From positions 4,836,001-4,900,000 of the forward strand of contig JBBELK010000298.1 of the NCBI GenBank assembly GCA_037783545.1: 64,000 bases of DNA. The letters are read 5' to 3'. The notes below the pieces were generated by a model that saw only the letters and a program-made list of their open reading frames with translations, made no database searches and was not told the DNA's origin. The DNA is from Henricia sp. BOLD:AAB3569 (Eukaryota; Echinodermata; Asteroidea; Spinulosida; Echinasteridae). Made by a program: the position numbers and the translations under genes. Position 1 is the stretch's first letter, and the number at the start of each line of letters is the position of its first letter. Shown piece by piece: positions 48,535 through 59,260 of the stretch.

Positions 48535-49355
48535 TTAAAGGGACACACCGGCTTTGTTGGGCTCGAAATAGACCCATACATTATTCTGAAGCGCTTTAAG
48601 TAAATTAGATATATCTTGAAAAGACGCCGTCAAATTTGGCCGTTTTTTTGAGCATTTTTCACAAAAATATCAAGGTCACGTGACCTTTCGGAACCGGATT
48701 ATGGTTCCGAAAGTCACGTGGTCTTGTGAGTTAGTTGTATTTCCAGCCGTAGAAACCAGCGCAAAGTGCGAGTTGCTTTTGTCATTCGCGGTTGGTTTCT
48801 CTTGTTGGAAAAATAATGTCCTACGAACACTCACTATGTGCATACCGTATTTTCCAATTTGTACACAAATCTGCCAACATATTTCATAAGCAGGGTTTCT
48901 GGGTGTTGATATGGACGAGAGAATATCTCAGATTTTCGTGTCTTCGCTTCGCGTTGGCGTTCGCGGCGATAAATAATATCCGAAGAAAAAACAGCATAGG
49001 CCTATTGAGGGCGCTAAAGACACCAAAACGTTGCGTTCGAGTGGCTTCCTCGAGTCAGCGCTGACCTCAGGGATCATGCATTGTGTGATGAGTCAGGGGA
49101 AAACAAGCAAACGAGGTTAAACACGTGTCGACCCATATCGAACGCCACCTTTATATACAAACACATGATACATAATACATCGCGACGGCTGGTAAAGCGT
49201 ATAGCCCAACATTTGTCTCTTTTGTTAATTTTAAACATTTCTAGTTAATTAGGTGACATTTTGATATTTTATTTTCACAACGACCATCGAAAAATTATTG
49301 TCAAGGATGCTAGATTGCTACACTATGTAAACAGTAAGCCGGTGTGTCCCTTTAA
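48535..49355. mobile_element. piggyBac-like non-autonomous element (TTAA site), 821 bp
   Basis: TTAAAGGGACACACCGGCTT at the left is exactly complementary to AAGCCGGTGTGTCCCTTTAA at the right apart from the last base or so. Both ends coincide with TTAA. No transposase frame is present. A diverged left part recurs at 53030-53220. It ends 180 bp before the candidate GGT first exon at 49535. Confidence 0.87.
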
Positions 49356-49534
49356 ATAATTATAACCAGTCTGAGCTTTTTCCCCTGTGGTCAGTGAGTT
49401 ATAGGGCTCGCTTAGTCGACTCGATAGTATTTCAGTATTTAGCTTTATACTGCAAGTTTATAGCTGGTGTTAAGGGCCGGGATATCAGTTCGAACCAAAT
49501 CGTCCAAGAGTTTCCAATACACCACCGGGCGAAA

Positions 49535-49602
49535 ATGGAGAATGGCAAATCAAGGGAGCAGCTCACGGGACTGAACGTGGAGGAAGCGCACGGTGGAAAG
49601 GG
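49535..49602 (+). CDS. GGT: Candidate first exon (a) of the downstream GGT copy
   Basis: ATG at 49535 is in good context (GAAAATGG). The frame runs 22 codons plus two bases (MENGKSREQLTGLNVEEAHG, GK, GG..) to AAAGG/GGTAAGG, a strong donor. The phase left over (two bases) is exactly what the anchor exon at 63700 needs. A hydrophilic, charged cytosolic tail suits a type II membrane protein. The splice itself is inferred over 14 kb, and the exon could belong to another transcript or be chance. Confidence 0.4.
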
Positions 49603-49864
49603 GTAAGGCAAGAAATCGCTCGTATATCGGACCTTAGGCCTAACAAATGTTGAGGCACATCCCTCGCATACGTATACACTAGTGGAATATAATTGCCGAG
49701 CTCCATCCAGTGGAACTTATGATGTGGTTTGTGTTTTGTTGCACTATTTGGTAACCAATGAAATGGTAACATGGGGATTTTTGTTCAAATACCACCCTTT
49801 AAAGAAGCTTCTTCATATTTTTCCAGTAAATGATTTCGTATCATAAAATACCTCCCCAAAATAC

Positions 49865-50404
49865 GTGTCCTACTTTCAATCTTAAATAACCTTTTAATTT
49901 TCCAACGGATTTAAACCAAATGTTCACATGTAAACAAGGCTTGACAAATGTTATTGAGCGAGTTTCTTCAGTTTTTGGACACGAGGGTGAGATTTAAACG
50001 CCACAAGTGGCAAATTTCAGAATTTGCCACTTTCGACTTTGCATCCTCCATTGTCAAGGCAATTGTGTATGTCTGAGGTCCCTTTGCACCTCTTGTTAGG
50101 TTGTGCGAAGCGATCAAGTTGGTTTGCAATGATTAGGGATGATCCTTCATTTCTTCAGAAGCTTTTAGCTGCATGCAGCATGCACATTCCACCAGTCTCC
50201 AGCTAGCGGTGTAGTATCGACATTGCTATGGAGGAGGACAAGTCGAAAGTGGCGAATTCTGAAATTGACCTTTTTTTGTATGGCTATAAAATCTTGCCCT
50301 TTTGGTAAAAACTGATGAAACTCGCTCAATAAAGGTTGTCAAGCCTTGTTTGCATGATGTGAAATTGTGGTTAAAATCCGTTGGAAAATAAGAATGTAGG
50401 ACAT
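49865..50404. mobile_element. Foldback element with ~120-bp imperfect arms
   Basis: GTGTCCTACTTTCAATCTTA, CCAACGGATTTAAACC, AACAAGGCTTGACAA, TTATTGAGCGAGTTTC on the left are matched in reverse by GAAACTCGCTCAATAAAG, TTGTCAAGCCTTGTT, GGTTAAAATCCGTTGG and AATGTAGGAC on the right. CGAAAGTGGC/GCCACTTTCG forms an inner stem. Confidence 0.78.
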
Positions 50405-50792
50405 TTGTTTTTACACGTAGTACTATCCATGAGGAAAATGCAATCTCCAATTCGGATGTAAAAGCAAAAAGCTGAGCAAAAAGTGGAATCTTTTGTGCAC
50501 ATGCAGTTGAATGTGATTTTCCTGTTTGCCTCTTGTGACCTAGTGACCTTGGTCATGAATATGCATATTTTCATTAGCATAAAAACTAAAAACCTTTGTT
50601 TTAACCCCCAAAGCAAGCTCCAAATAGGATTTTTATGACTTTAACTGAGTAGAGTGGTTTTAAAGCATAAATTTCATTGATAAAAATCCTAAATAAGGGG
50701 CCCTTTGATCCTTCTCAACACCCTGGGGAGCTTACAGTCCCGTACAGCTTACGCACACATTATAGGGACTAATAAAAAAAACATTAGCTTTC

Positions 50793-50960
50793 ATTACCCT
50801 CGCACTGAGGTATCCATTTCCCAAGTTGGGTGGAGAAAGGCAATTCGTGACAAAGTTCCTTGTCTAAGGGCACACGCACCACAGACACGGGCAGACCCGG
50901 ATTCGAACCCACGGCCTGCAGAGTTAACCAAGGTATAGACTGCCGAAGTGAATACGTTAT
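50793..50960 (-). mobile_element. tRNA-derived SINE fragment
   Basis: On the minus strand, GGTTCGAATCCGGGTCTGCC, then GTGCCCTTAGACAAGGAACT, then CTCCACCCAACTTGGGAAAT, is the B-box/body/tail order common to animal SINEs. Confidence 0.62.
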
Positions 50961-50964
50961 CTTT

Positions 50965-51110
50965 TGTTGGTTGCCTTGGCAATTGGCTCTAAACTAAAAA
51001 TCACCATTTCCCTGTACTTTGCAATGGTACTTTTCCGACGGCCATGTTAGTTTAGAGCCAATTGCCATGGCAACCCACGTCACACTGGCGGCTGTCTATT
51101 GAGTGCAAAA
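50965..51110. mobile_element. Hairpin element (TTGCCATGGCAAC)
   Basis: GGTTGCCTTGGCAATTGGCT, CTAAACTAA at the left pairs with TTAGTTTAG, AGCCAATTGCCATGGCAACC at the right. A diverged copy lies at 5985-6112. Confidence 0.78.
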
Positions 51111-51149
51111 CCTATGTACAAGATTCTGGCCTATGGTCGGTTAATACCT

Positions 51150-51335
51150 AATGAGCATTTCAGAAATCGCGAAAATCTCATTTTCGAAAAGCGCACTTTT
51201 GCTTGCAATTTATCCACTTAAAACCGACAAATAAAAAATAATAAAAATCCACGTCGGCAAGAGGGATGTTTGGACTATCGAAAAAAGCCTAAATGCTGGA
51301 TTTTCGTCAAGGGGGATTCTTCCTCTTTAAGTGGT
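51150..51335. mobile_element. Inverted left part of the 38830-39631 element
   Basis: Complement of 38830-39000: TCAGAAATCGCGAAAATCTC, TTTATCCACTTAAAACCGAC, GGCAAGAGGGATGTTTGGAC and the terminus GGGGGATTCTTCCTCTTTAA. Confidence 0.82.
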
Positions 51336-51571
51336 TAGAGAGTGACAGACTTCTTTTATGAATGTCCATGGTTCGATTCCCATTTGTAAAAGATTTTGTG
51401 CAATACTCGTTACTTTGTTTTAAAATAAAGTAGTTAGAAGCTTGAAAGAGCCAAACAAAATGGTAGTCTTTGTAATATTGGGTAATATCATTGATATATA
51501 TACACTGGATGAAGTATGCAACATGAGATGGCTTTACGATAATTGAAGCCACGCGCCGGCCGCCATTGTAC

Positions 51572-51958
51572 CAGCGGCGTAGCTAGGGTTCTCTCCATAG
51601 GGGGTGGGGGTCGGGGCGGCTGGGGCTGGGCTGGGCTGGGGGTGGGGGCTGGACGTGTATGTGGGAGGGCGGCCATGTAATACCAAAACATTTTGCTACT
51701 CCATGCGAGCGCCGGTTGGGGGTTGGGGGTTGGCTGGTGCCTTTTTAACCCTCGCCCAGATTTATTTTGTTGTACATAATTACATTCACACCATCGTACT
51801 TGACACCAGAGAAACAGCACTTTATACAGTTTTCTGGGGGAAAATGTCCAGTAATGGGGGGGGAGGGCGCCGACTGTTCTTGGAAGAGCGCACGCCCCCC
51901 CCCCCCCCCCCCCCCCCCTCCCCCCCCTCCCCCTCCCCCTCCCCCAGCTACGCCGCTG
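51572..51958. mobile_element. hAT-like MITE with 8-bp target duplication, 387 bp
   Basis: CAGCGGCGTAGCTAGGG at the left and its complement CAGCTACGCCGCTG at the right are classic hAT ends. CATTGTAC flanks both sides (51564-51571, 51959-51966). G-rich and C-rich runs lie just inside the two ends. Confidence 0.9.
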
Positions 51959-52128
51959 CATTGTACCCAACGAACAATGCTTGGCCTAGATTGCTCCCCG
52001 GTCCATGTGATCGTTTGCATTCCACTTAACACATGTAGACCACCCCAAATATTTCTAAACATCACAACAAAAAAGCAAATCGTGTAATGTTATCTTCCGG
52101 ACTTTGGACTTGGCATCAGCTGCGCGAT

Positions 52129-52160
52129 TATAAAGCTTATAGCCTTTTGTAGGGAAGCGA
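52129..52160 (+). promoter_or_regulatory. TATA-box candidate
   Basis: TATAAAG occurs about 75 bp before the ATG at 52207, leaving a plausible 40-50 nt leader. Confidence 0.4.
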
Positions 52161-52206
52161 GTGGAAGAATAGACTATAAACTGGCGACCACAATTCGGCC
52201 GGCAGA

Positions 52207-52301
52207 ATGGCCACGGCCCGGTACGGCGACAACCAGAAGGACGGTACAGGGGAAGAAGATTATCTCATCTTTTCAAACGACAAGCGACAAGTGTCGTCTT
52301 T
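52207..52301 (+). CDS. GGT: Candidate first exon (b) of the downstream GGT copy
   Basis: ATG at 52207 is in good context (GCAGAATGG). Thirty-one codons plus two bases (MATARYGDNQKDGTGEEDYL, IFSNDKRQVSS, TT..) end at GTCTTT/GTAAGC. The leftover phase again fits the anchor exon at 63700. The polar, charged product suits a cytosolic tail. It is an alternative to exon (a) at 49535; both could be used from separate promoters, or one or both could be false. Confidence 0.42.
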
Positions 52302-52480
52302 GTAAGCATTTTTTAAAAACAAACAAGACAAATTCAACCTCGGCTTGGCAAACACGCTTATGTACGTGTGTGTAGTTTCAGGTTACGTTCAAAGAAGGTT
52401 CTGCATGCAATCGTGTTTTACAATAGACTCTAATCACGCGTTTGAACGGTTCAATCGTACGAATCAGTTCTAGGCTATAC

Positions 52481-52720
52481 TAGGGAGGTTTATATGCACG
52501 TAAAACGCGAACGTGAACGCGAAATTCTTTCAGCACCGGTCACCTCATGAGGAGGTCTTAGAACTCGGGCTCGAATCTTGGTCACATGAAAAGTTATAAC
52601 TCGCCACGAAAGTCAAAGATGTATGTTTTTGGTTTCATCTGTTCTAAGATCTCCTCAGAATAGTGACCACGTTTTCAAAGCATTTCGCGTTCGCGTTTTA
52701 CGTGCATCTAAACCTCCCTA
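52481..52720. mobile_element. TA-flanked MITE (Tc1/mariner style)
   Basis: TA then GGGAGGTTTATATGCACGTA, AAACGCGAACG at the left pairs with CGTTCGCGTTTTACGTGCAT, CTAAACCTCCC then TA at the right. The inner stem is GAGGAGGTCTTAGAAC/GTTCTAAGATCTCCTC. Confidence 0.87.
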
Positions 52721-53029
52721 TTTTATACTATTATTGACGCATATTTTCGCAAATGTTGCGCAAGAAAAAAAAAGTTGGCATGGCTTTTAAATGTTGATAG
52801 ACTGTTTGAAACTGGCATACCGTGCTTTTGTTGGCAAGTTTTTAAAAATGTTGAGACTTGTTTTTCACGGGTTGATTGCAAAATAATAATTTGGCGTGCA
52901 ATACACGTGACGTCAACAACTACCATATCCGCCATTACTGTGTCCATACTATGGCACGCCAAAGCGAAAATAACGGGGCGTGCTTTTATACGTTTGTTGG
53001 TTTTGACAATATCCTTGGAAATATATGGA

Positions 53030-53220
53030 TTAAAGGAAACACCGGCTCGAAATAGACCCATAGACCCTACACGATTCTGAAGGTCGTTTCGAAATAGACT
53101 GAAGAGAACCTGAAAAGAAACCACCAAATTTTGCCGTTTTTTTAGCATTTTCCGAAAAATCAAGACCCTATGATTTAACCGAACTAGATATCTGGTTCGG
53201 ATAATATGTTCTTGGAATTA
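53030..53220. mobile_element. Diverged left part of the 48535-49355 element
   Basis: TTAAAGGAAACACCGGCTCG, AAATAGACCCATA, TTTGCCGTTTTTTTAGCATT and AACCG.A.TAT.TGGTTC follow the order seen at 48535-48720. Confidence 0.7.
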
Positions 53221-53571
53221 GTTTTGTTTCCAGCCGTATATATGAAAGTTTATTGCTGCAGTACTGCACCAAATTCAGCTCTGATTTTTTCAAAATATTT
53301 AAGACAAAAGATACTATTTATTTAGGTTATGAAACAAAGTTTAAAATAACCATGAAAAATCGAACATAAAATTTTGACTTGGAGAGTGCGATTAACGGAA
53401 GCGTGTAGGCCTACATATACGTCCGTGGTCACATTAACATGCAGCCGGTTGCTACAGTTCGCCCATTCCCGATCCCAGCGCCTTGGCATGGTATAAGCAT
53501 GGAGCTATATAGCTTTTATAGCTCCATGGTATGGAATTCCATATGTGCCAATCAATCCGCGTCTCCTTTTT

Positions 53572-53760
53572 ATCCCGTCGCGTTTTTTTTCCCGTCGCAT
53601 TTTTTCTTTTCGTCGCATTTTTTCTCTTTTCGTCGCCTTTTTTTTCTTTTCGTCGCCTTTTTTTTTTTCGTCGCCTTTTTTTTTTCGTCGAATTTTTTTT
53701 TGTTCGTCGATTTTTTTATTTTCGTCGCATTTTTTTTCCCGTCGCATTTTTTTTTCGACT
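53572..53760. repeat. TTTTTTTCGTCGCAT minisatellite, left arm
   Basis: About twelve units of 13-17 bp, varying in T-run length. Its mirror copy is at 59010-59260. Lysine-rich or phenylalanine-rich frames are artefacts. Confidence 0.9.
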
Positions 53761-54009
53761 ACTGCTACTCACGTCTGTTCAAGGCCCATAAAGATAACGG
53801 GCACATACTATTTTTCTGGGCTTGGGCGCGTGATTCCACGCCGCCGGAGTCGAGTAGAATCGATTCCACTTCGAATCGCGTTTCGATATTTTTTGAGGAA
53901 TCGATTACCTGTAGAAATCGATTACCTGTCGAAATCGATTCCCTTTCATCTATATTCTAGAACCAATAAATGAAATGAATGAAATAAAATTAAGCCGAAG
54001 GCATTTTTG

Positions 54010-54714
54010 TTATGGATCTGACCCCTGAACCACCCTGATGACTAGCTGAACCTGGTGCATCGTTTGTACTGGTGACGCGCCGTAGATCAACCAGTCGTCC
54101 AGGTACATGCAAAGGTTGACACCCTGCAGCCTGAGGTACGCTCCCACCGCCCTGGTAACCATCGTGAACACCCTGGGCGAAGTGGAAATCCCGAAGGGAA
54201 GGCACGTCCATTCGCACGTCTGGCCCAGGATTTCGAATCTGAGCCAGCGCTGGTCTAGGGACGAGACCGGGACGTGCAGGTAGGCATCCTTCAAATCGAT
54301 AGAGGATGCCCACCTTCCCTTAAGCGGGCAGCGTAGGATGGACGCAAAAGTCTCCATCCTGAACTTGCGGGGCCGTATGAAACGGTTTAAGGGCTTGGGG
54401 TTCAGGATGGGGCGCCAGTCCCCGGTCTGCTTGGGAGCCAAGAAGAACGTCAACCAAAACCCCTCGCGATAGGGGGGAGGGGGGTCGACCGGAGAGATGG
54501 CGCCCTTGGCAAGCAGGGCAGAGACCTCTGTCATAAGGATGACATCCTTCTGACCCCCATCCTGTGGATAAGGGGGTAGGTTTCGGTTAAAAAGTCGCTG
54601 GGGGTACCGCCGTGAATTCCAGGCGATAACCCCGAGACACAATCTCCAGAACCCAAGCGCCCGGGAGCTGAGATGGCTGGCCACTCTGAACGAACGTCTG
54701 TGGGCAAGGAGCAT
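54010..54714 (-). pseudogene. Reverse transcriptase fragment of a DIRS-like retroelement, left arm
   Basis: An open frame of about 234 codons contains the successive RT blocks KQTGDWRPILNPKPLNRFIR, SSIDLKDAYLHVPV (first catalytic Asp), LPFGISTSPRVFTM and MYLDDWLIYG (YxDD-type catalytic pair). The wording of these blocks fits DIRS/Ngaro-class RTs. It stops at GSDP soon after the YLDD block, with no RNase H, tyrosine recombinase or methylase domain, so it cannot act alone. Confidence 0.85.
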
Positions 54715-54773
54715 GCCTGGACCTGTGGAGGCGGGAGAAGAGGAAAGCCAAGATCGAGTTGGCCCTTCTCCGC

Positions 54774-55019
54774 CTACTGCTCGGGCGCACAGGACAAGCC
54801 GAGCTTCTCGGCCGCCCTATGCATCACAGCAGGGGTACACGCTGGAAGAGTGTCCACCTCCTCTGGGTCCATAGTGGCCGCCGGCGGGGCCAGGACGGAT
54901 GTAGCCTCGTCAGGAGGATCGTCCGAACCCGAGTCATCCTCACCGCTGCTAGCCTCCGAGACATCGAAGGTTAGTGGGCGGTAGGAACCCGCGGAAGACG
55001 GGGCAGCCGATGGAACCAA
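54774..55019 (-). pseudogene. Acidic Gag-like fragment, left arm only
   Basis: A frame of 81 codons rich in D, E, S and P with DVSEASSGEDDSGSDDPPDE and a helical end (PAVMHRAAEKLGL). It lies between the gag-like region and the RT in the left arm but is absent from the right arm, so each arm lost a different internal part. Its role as part of a DIRS-type Gag is inferred from position. Confidence 0.45.
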
Positions 55020-55192
55020 AGGAGAAGGAGCAGGCGCGCATCCATCTGGGTAGAGGGCACCGTTCCCGATGGACCTGCGGGCTCGTGAGCCGGCACTGAC
55101 TGGTCAGCCCCAGTACAACGGTTGGGCTGGACCCGACCGAGCCCCAACGATGGCCCAAACCGGTTCTTCGTAGGCTCGACGCCTCCTGTCCC

Positions 55193-55635
55193 TTAAGGTA
55201 CGCTATCCGAGGTTCGGGGGTCACTTGCGTAACCGCCGTGCTCAGCTCTCATACCTGGGCCTACCGAATCGGCAGTACCCCTTCCTTTGAAGAGAGAGAT
55301 GAGTTCCCGTAACAACGGTGCTACCTCGCTACCCAGAGGTTGTTCGGTAGCGGCCCCAACTGACCCAAGACCAGGGGGCCGAGCAGCCGGTGGTCGGGTC
55401 ACGGCGTAGCCATAGTCCGGTGGAGCCATGGTAGAAAACCCGTGCCGGACTGGTCCACCCCGACGTGCCAACCAGGCTGGGGTGTATTGGTTACGTACTG
55501 CTGGGCAGCTAACTCCGAAGGGACTAGCTGTGACAGGTACTCAGCACCAGCGGGACCCAGCCAAACTGGCTGACCCGCCTGTGCCCCGGTAGCATAAGCA
55601 CCAACGTCATGTCCAGCTACCGGGTCCCCCGGCAT
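55193..55635 (-). pseudogene. Proline-rich Gag-like region, left arm
   Basis: Two overlapping frames (55399-55635 and 55193-55471) cover GDPVAGHDVGAYATGAQAGQ, and PPDYGYAVTRPPAARPPGLG then LRELISLFKGRG. The same frame change occurs in the right arm, so it predates the inversion. Confidence 0.5.
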
Positions 55636-55639
55636 GATG

Positions 55640-57230
55640 TGGTTGCAACGTTGTGACGATCTCCTTTAATTTTTCACCTCCTTTGATTTTTCACCGGAAA
55701 TCGCAAAGACTGTATGAATCCGAATCGAGTACTTTTGAAAACGGCCACAATGCACTGAATTCGCGGCAACTACACTGCGGCAACATTTTTGCACCAGTTG
55801 CAGACTACCAGCGACGCGGTGTCATGGCGATATGGTTTTTCTATTACGTGTAGGGTTACCAGTTTATGTCAGACACAGAAATATTTAAAATTTTATTAAC
55901 TTTTTGCTCAATCAACATTTCGCACACTCGGTGATAAATGAGATTTTAAGGATTTTTATAGTGGACCCCGAATCGGTAATTTTGAGGTGGTGTCAAAATG
56001 GTAACGAAACTGTCCCCACGCATGATATAATTCCTATCTAAGGTCTCCGGAAGTCAACGAGTCTCGCAGAGTCCCGCTCGTTCTCGAGGTCAACTTACAC
56101 GTGCCCACTTGTGAAGGCATACAGAGTTCATTCCGCATACAGAGTGCACCCCACCACTCAGTTGTCGTGTCTTAATAACATATTATAGTATGCACACAAA
56201 TCTACTATAAGCAAGGTGCCCACATTATTACCCCTGGTCACTAGGCTCACTGGAGAGCATACAGCCCTGTTGGACTCTCATGATGAGAGCGCCCAATCAA
56301 ACACAGAACACTTTCACTCTTATACATGTACATGTAGGTATCCATTTGCTCCCGGTGAAACCAGATAGTCCATAACAAAGTGTCTTGCCCAAGGGCACAC
56401 TCACATTGCCATCACCTGCATTCGAACTGACTGTAGAATTGACCAGGTATTAAATATGACATATTAGACTGCTCTCCTTTAGTAACATGTTGTATACTAT
56501 GTATAATGCAATTAAAACTAGCGTTATTGAGCAAAATATTTACCTTTTTACAAAAATTCAAAAACCCATGAAGGAAAAAAGATACCAAACCAAATTTTAT
56601 ACTAAAGATAGATTGGATACAGTATTTTAAGATATGTAAGTTTCAATTGCTTGGGTAGTGACCTATCGGGGAACCACCCCTCAGAAGAGGAGGCTCATTT
56701 TGCCATTTTTCTTTGCGGACCCACTTTTAAACCTAGACCACGCCCCCAAAAAGGGTGGAATTGCTTTGTCCTTGATATGAAGCAAACCCATGTGCCTAGT
56801 GTGTGTGCATATAAAATATGAAGTCAATTCAACCATCCATGTGGGCACCATGGGGAGCCAAAAATGAAAACAAGTTACCACGATAATCAAAAATGAGAGT
56901 TTTCGGGGAGCGACATCTCGAAAAGGAAACGTGGTATAGCGTACTTTTGATAACAGAATCATGCAGATTAGATGCCAATCTATGTGTATATAAATTTTCA
57001 GGTAAACATCCCCAAGCATTTTTGAGCTACAGGCCTCCAATGGCACGGCTACGATTGGGAAAATGTGGGTAGGGTAGGCATTTTCTGGAGGTCATATCCC
57101 AGCAACGAGTTGGAGTTTGCCTCTAAAATTTTGTAAATGTTCATGACATAGGTTGAAGTATTTTTATAAAATGTTTTGACCAAATCCGAGTCGGACCCCT
57201 GACAACCTCTAGGTGATTTCACACGGAATG
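55640..57230. other. Non-duplicated spacer between the inverted arms
   Basis: AT-rich sequence with no recognised gene. It contains a SINE fragment (56330-56450). The stretch at 55660-55860 includes short frames with no family resemblance. Confidence 0.55.
56330..56450 (-). mobile_element. tRNA-derived SINE fragment
   Basis: On the minus strand, GTTCGAATGCAGGTGATGG is followed by GTGCCCTTGGGCAAGACACT and the CACCGGGAGCAAATGGATAC tail, as in 50793-50960. Confidence 0.62.
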
Positions 57231-57238
57231 ACCCAGCT

Positions 57239-57835
57239 ATGCGGGGTTTCCTCAGCCGGCCGCCGGCTCACCCAACACCTACCCAGTTTGGGCCGGGAAG
57301 CGGTGTGCCGCGGCAGGGGTCTTTCCCGTTCATGGCCCAACTGGCCCGGCCAGTTTCGAACTTCTACACGGGTACACCCGCGACCGCGTTCAGCGCAGGG
57401 TATCCTGCACCGTCCCCGACCGCGGGAGACCCGGTAGCTGGACATGACGTTGGTGCTTATGCAGGCGGGTCAGCCAGTTTGGCTGGGTCCCGCTGGTGCT
57501 GAGTACCTGCCACAGCTAGTCCCTTCGGAGTTAGCTTCCCAGCAGAACGTAACTAATACACCCCAGCCTGGTTGGCACATCGGGGTGGACCAGTCCGGCA
57601 CGGGTTTTCTACCATGGCTCCACCGGACTATGGCTACGCCGTGACCCGACCACCGGCTGCTCGGCCCCCTGGTCTTGGGTCAGTTGGGGCCGCTACCGAA
57701 CAACCTCTGGGTAGCGAGGTAGCACCGTTGTTACGGGAACTCATCTCTCTCTTCAAAGGAAGGGGTACTACCGATTCGGTAGGCCCAGGTATGAGAGCTG
57801 AGCACGGCGGTTACGCAAGTGACCCCCTTCCTGTT
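57239..57835 (+). pseudogene. Proline-rich Gag-like region, right arm
   Basis: It starts 5' of the shared region with MRGFLSRPPAHPTPTQFGPG. A 10-bp loss at GCTTATG/CAGGCG relative to the left arm shifts the frame in AGHDVGAYA. The later block (PPDYGYAVTRPPAARPPGLG) is as in the left arm. Downstream (57835-58030) a basic stretch rich in K, R, Q and G could be a nucleic-acid-binding tail but is frame-broken. Confidence 0.5.
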
Positions 57836-58083
57836 CGAGCTCCGGCAGGCCCGCCAAGCAGGAGAAGTCAGGTACTTCCTAGGACACCAAGCAGTCCGGT
57901 GCCCCGGGTTCTTCTCAGAAGAATTTCAGGGCCAGGTCTGGCCAGCCTCCCAATTCGAAGGGCAAGGGCCCAAAGACGGGGAAGCAACGTCGGTCCTGAG
58001 GGCTTGGCGGCCGCGGAATCCCCTCATGTAACGGGATCCCTACCACCTCCGGTGGGCGGCCGCCTTCGGTTGTATGCTCCGGA

Positions 58084-58758
58084 GTGGCCAGCCATCTCAG
58101 CTCCCGGGCGCTTGGGTTCTGGAGATTGTGTCTCGGGGTTATCGCCTGGAATTCACGGCGGTACCCCCAGCGACTTCTTAACCGAAACCTACCCCCTTAT
58201 CCACAGGATGGGGGTCAGAAGGATGTCATCCTTATGACAGAGGTCTCTGCCCTGCTTGCCAAGGGCGCCATCTCTACGGTCGACCCCCCTCCCCCCTATC
58301 GCGAGGGGTTTTGGTTGACGTTCTTCTTGGCTTCCAAGCAGACCGGGGACTGGCGCCCCATCCTGAACCCCAAGCCTTTAAACCGTTTCATACGGCCCCG
58401 CAAGTTCAGGATGCAGACTTTTGCGTCCATCCTACGCTGCCCGCTTAAGGGAAGGTGGGCATCCTCTATCGATTTGAAGGATGCCTACCTGCACGTCCCG
58501 GTCTCGTCCTTAGACCAGCGCTGGCTCAGATTCGAAATCCTTGGCCAGACGTACGAATGGACGTGCCTTCCTTTCGGGATTTCCACTTCGCCCAGGGTGT
58601 TCACGATGGTTACCAGGGCGGTGGGAGCGTACCTCAGGCTGCAGGGTGTCAACCTTTGCATGTACCTGGACGACTGGTTGATCTACGGCGCGTCACCAGT
58701 ACAAACGATGCATCAGGTTCAGCTAGTCATCAGGGTGGTTCAGGGGTCAGATCCATAA
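58084..58758 (+). pseudogene. Reverse transcriptase fragment of a DIRS-like retroelement, right arm
   Basis: Mirror copy of 54010-54714, with the same blocks (SSIDLKDAYLHVPV, LPFGISTSPRVFTM, MYLDDWLIYG) and the same truncated end. Only a handful of residue differences are seen, such as APKQ/ASKQ, FRMETF/FRMQTF and GQTCEW/GQTYEW, so the arms are young or kept alike by gene conversion. Confidence 0.85.
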
Positions 58759-59009
58759 CAAAAATGCCTTCGGCTTAATTTTATTTCATTCATTTCATTT
58801 ATTGGTTCTAGAATCTAGATGAAAGGGAATCGATTTGGACAGGTAATCGATTTCTACAGGTAATCAATTCCTCAAAAAATATTGAAACGCGATTCGAAGT
58901 GGAATCGATTCTACTCGACTCCGGCGGCGTGGAATCACGCGCCCAAGCCCAGAAAAATAGTCTGTGTCCGTTATCTCTATGGGCCTTGAACAGACGTGGG
59001 TAGCAGTAG

Positions 59010-59260
59010 TCGAAAAAAAATGCAACGGGAAAAAAAATGCGACGAAAAAAAAAATGCGACGAAAAAAAAAATGCGACGAAAAAAAAAAAATGCGACGAAA
59101 AAAAAAAATGCGACGAAAAAAAACAATGCGACGAAAAAAAAAATTGCGACGAAAAAAAAAAAATGCGACGAAAAGGAAAAAAATGCGACGAAAAGAGAAA
59201 AAATGCGACGAAAAGAAAAAATGCGACGGGAAAAAAAACGCGACGGGATAAAAAGGAGAC
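59010..59260. repeat. AAAAAAATGCGACGA minisatellite, right arm
   Basis: About sixteen units of 13-17 bp, the complement of 53572-53760 but with more units. Confidence 0.9.

Noticed and set aside
51330..51400. Possible tRNA gene (AGTGGTTAGAG and GGTTCGATTCCC)
   Set aside because: The two boxes are present, but acceptor, anticodon and T stems do not pair. At best it is a SINE head fragment.
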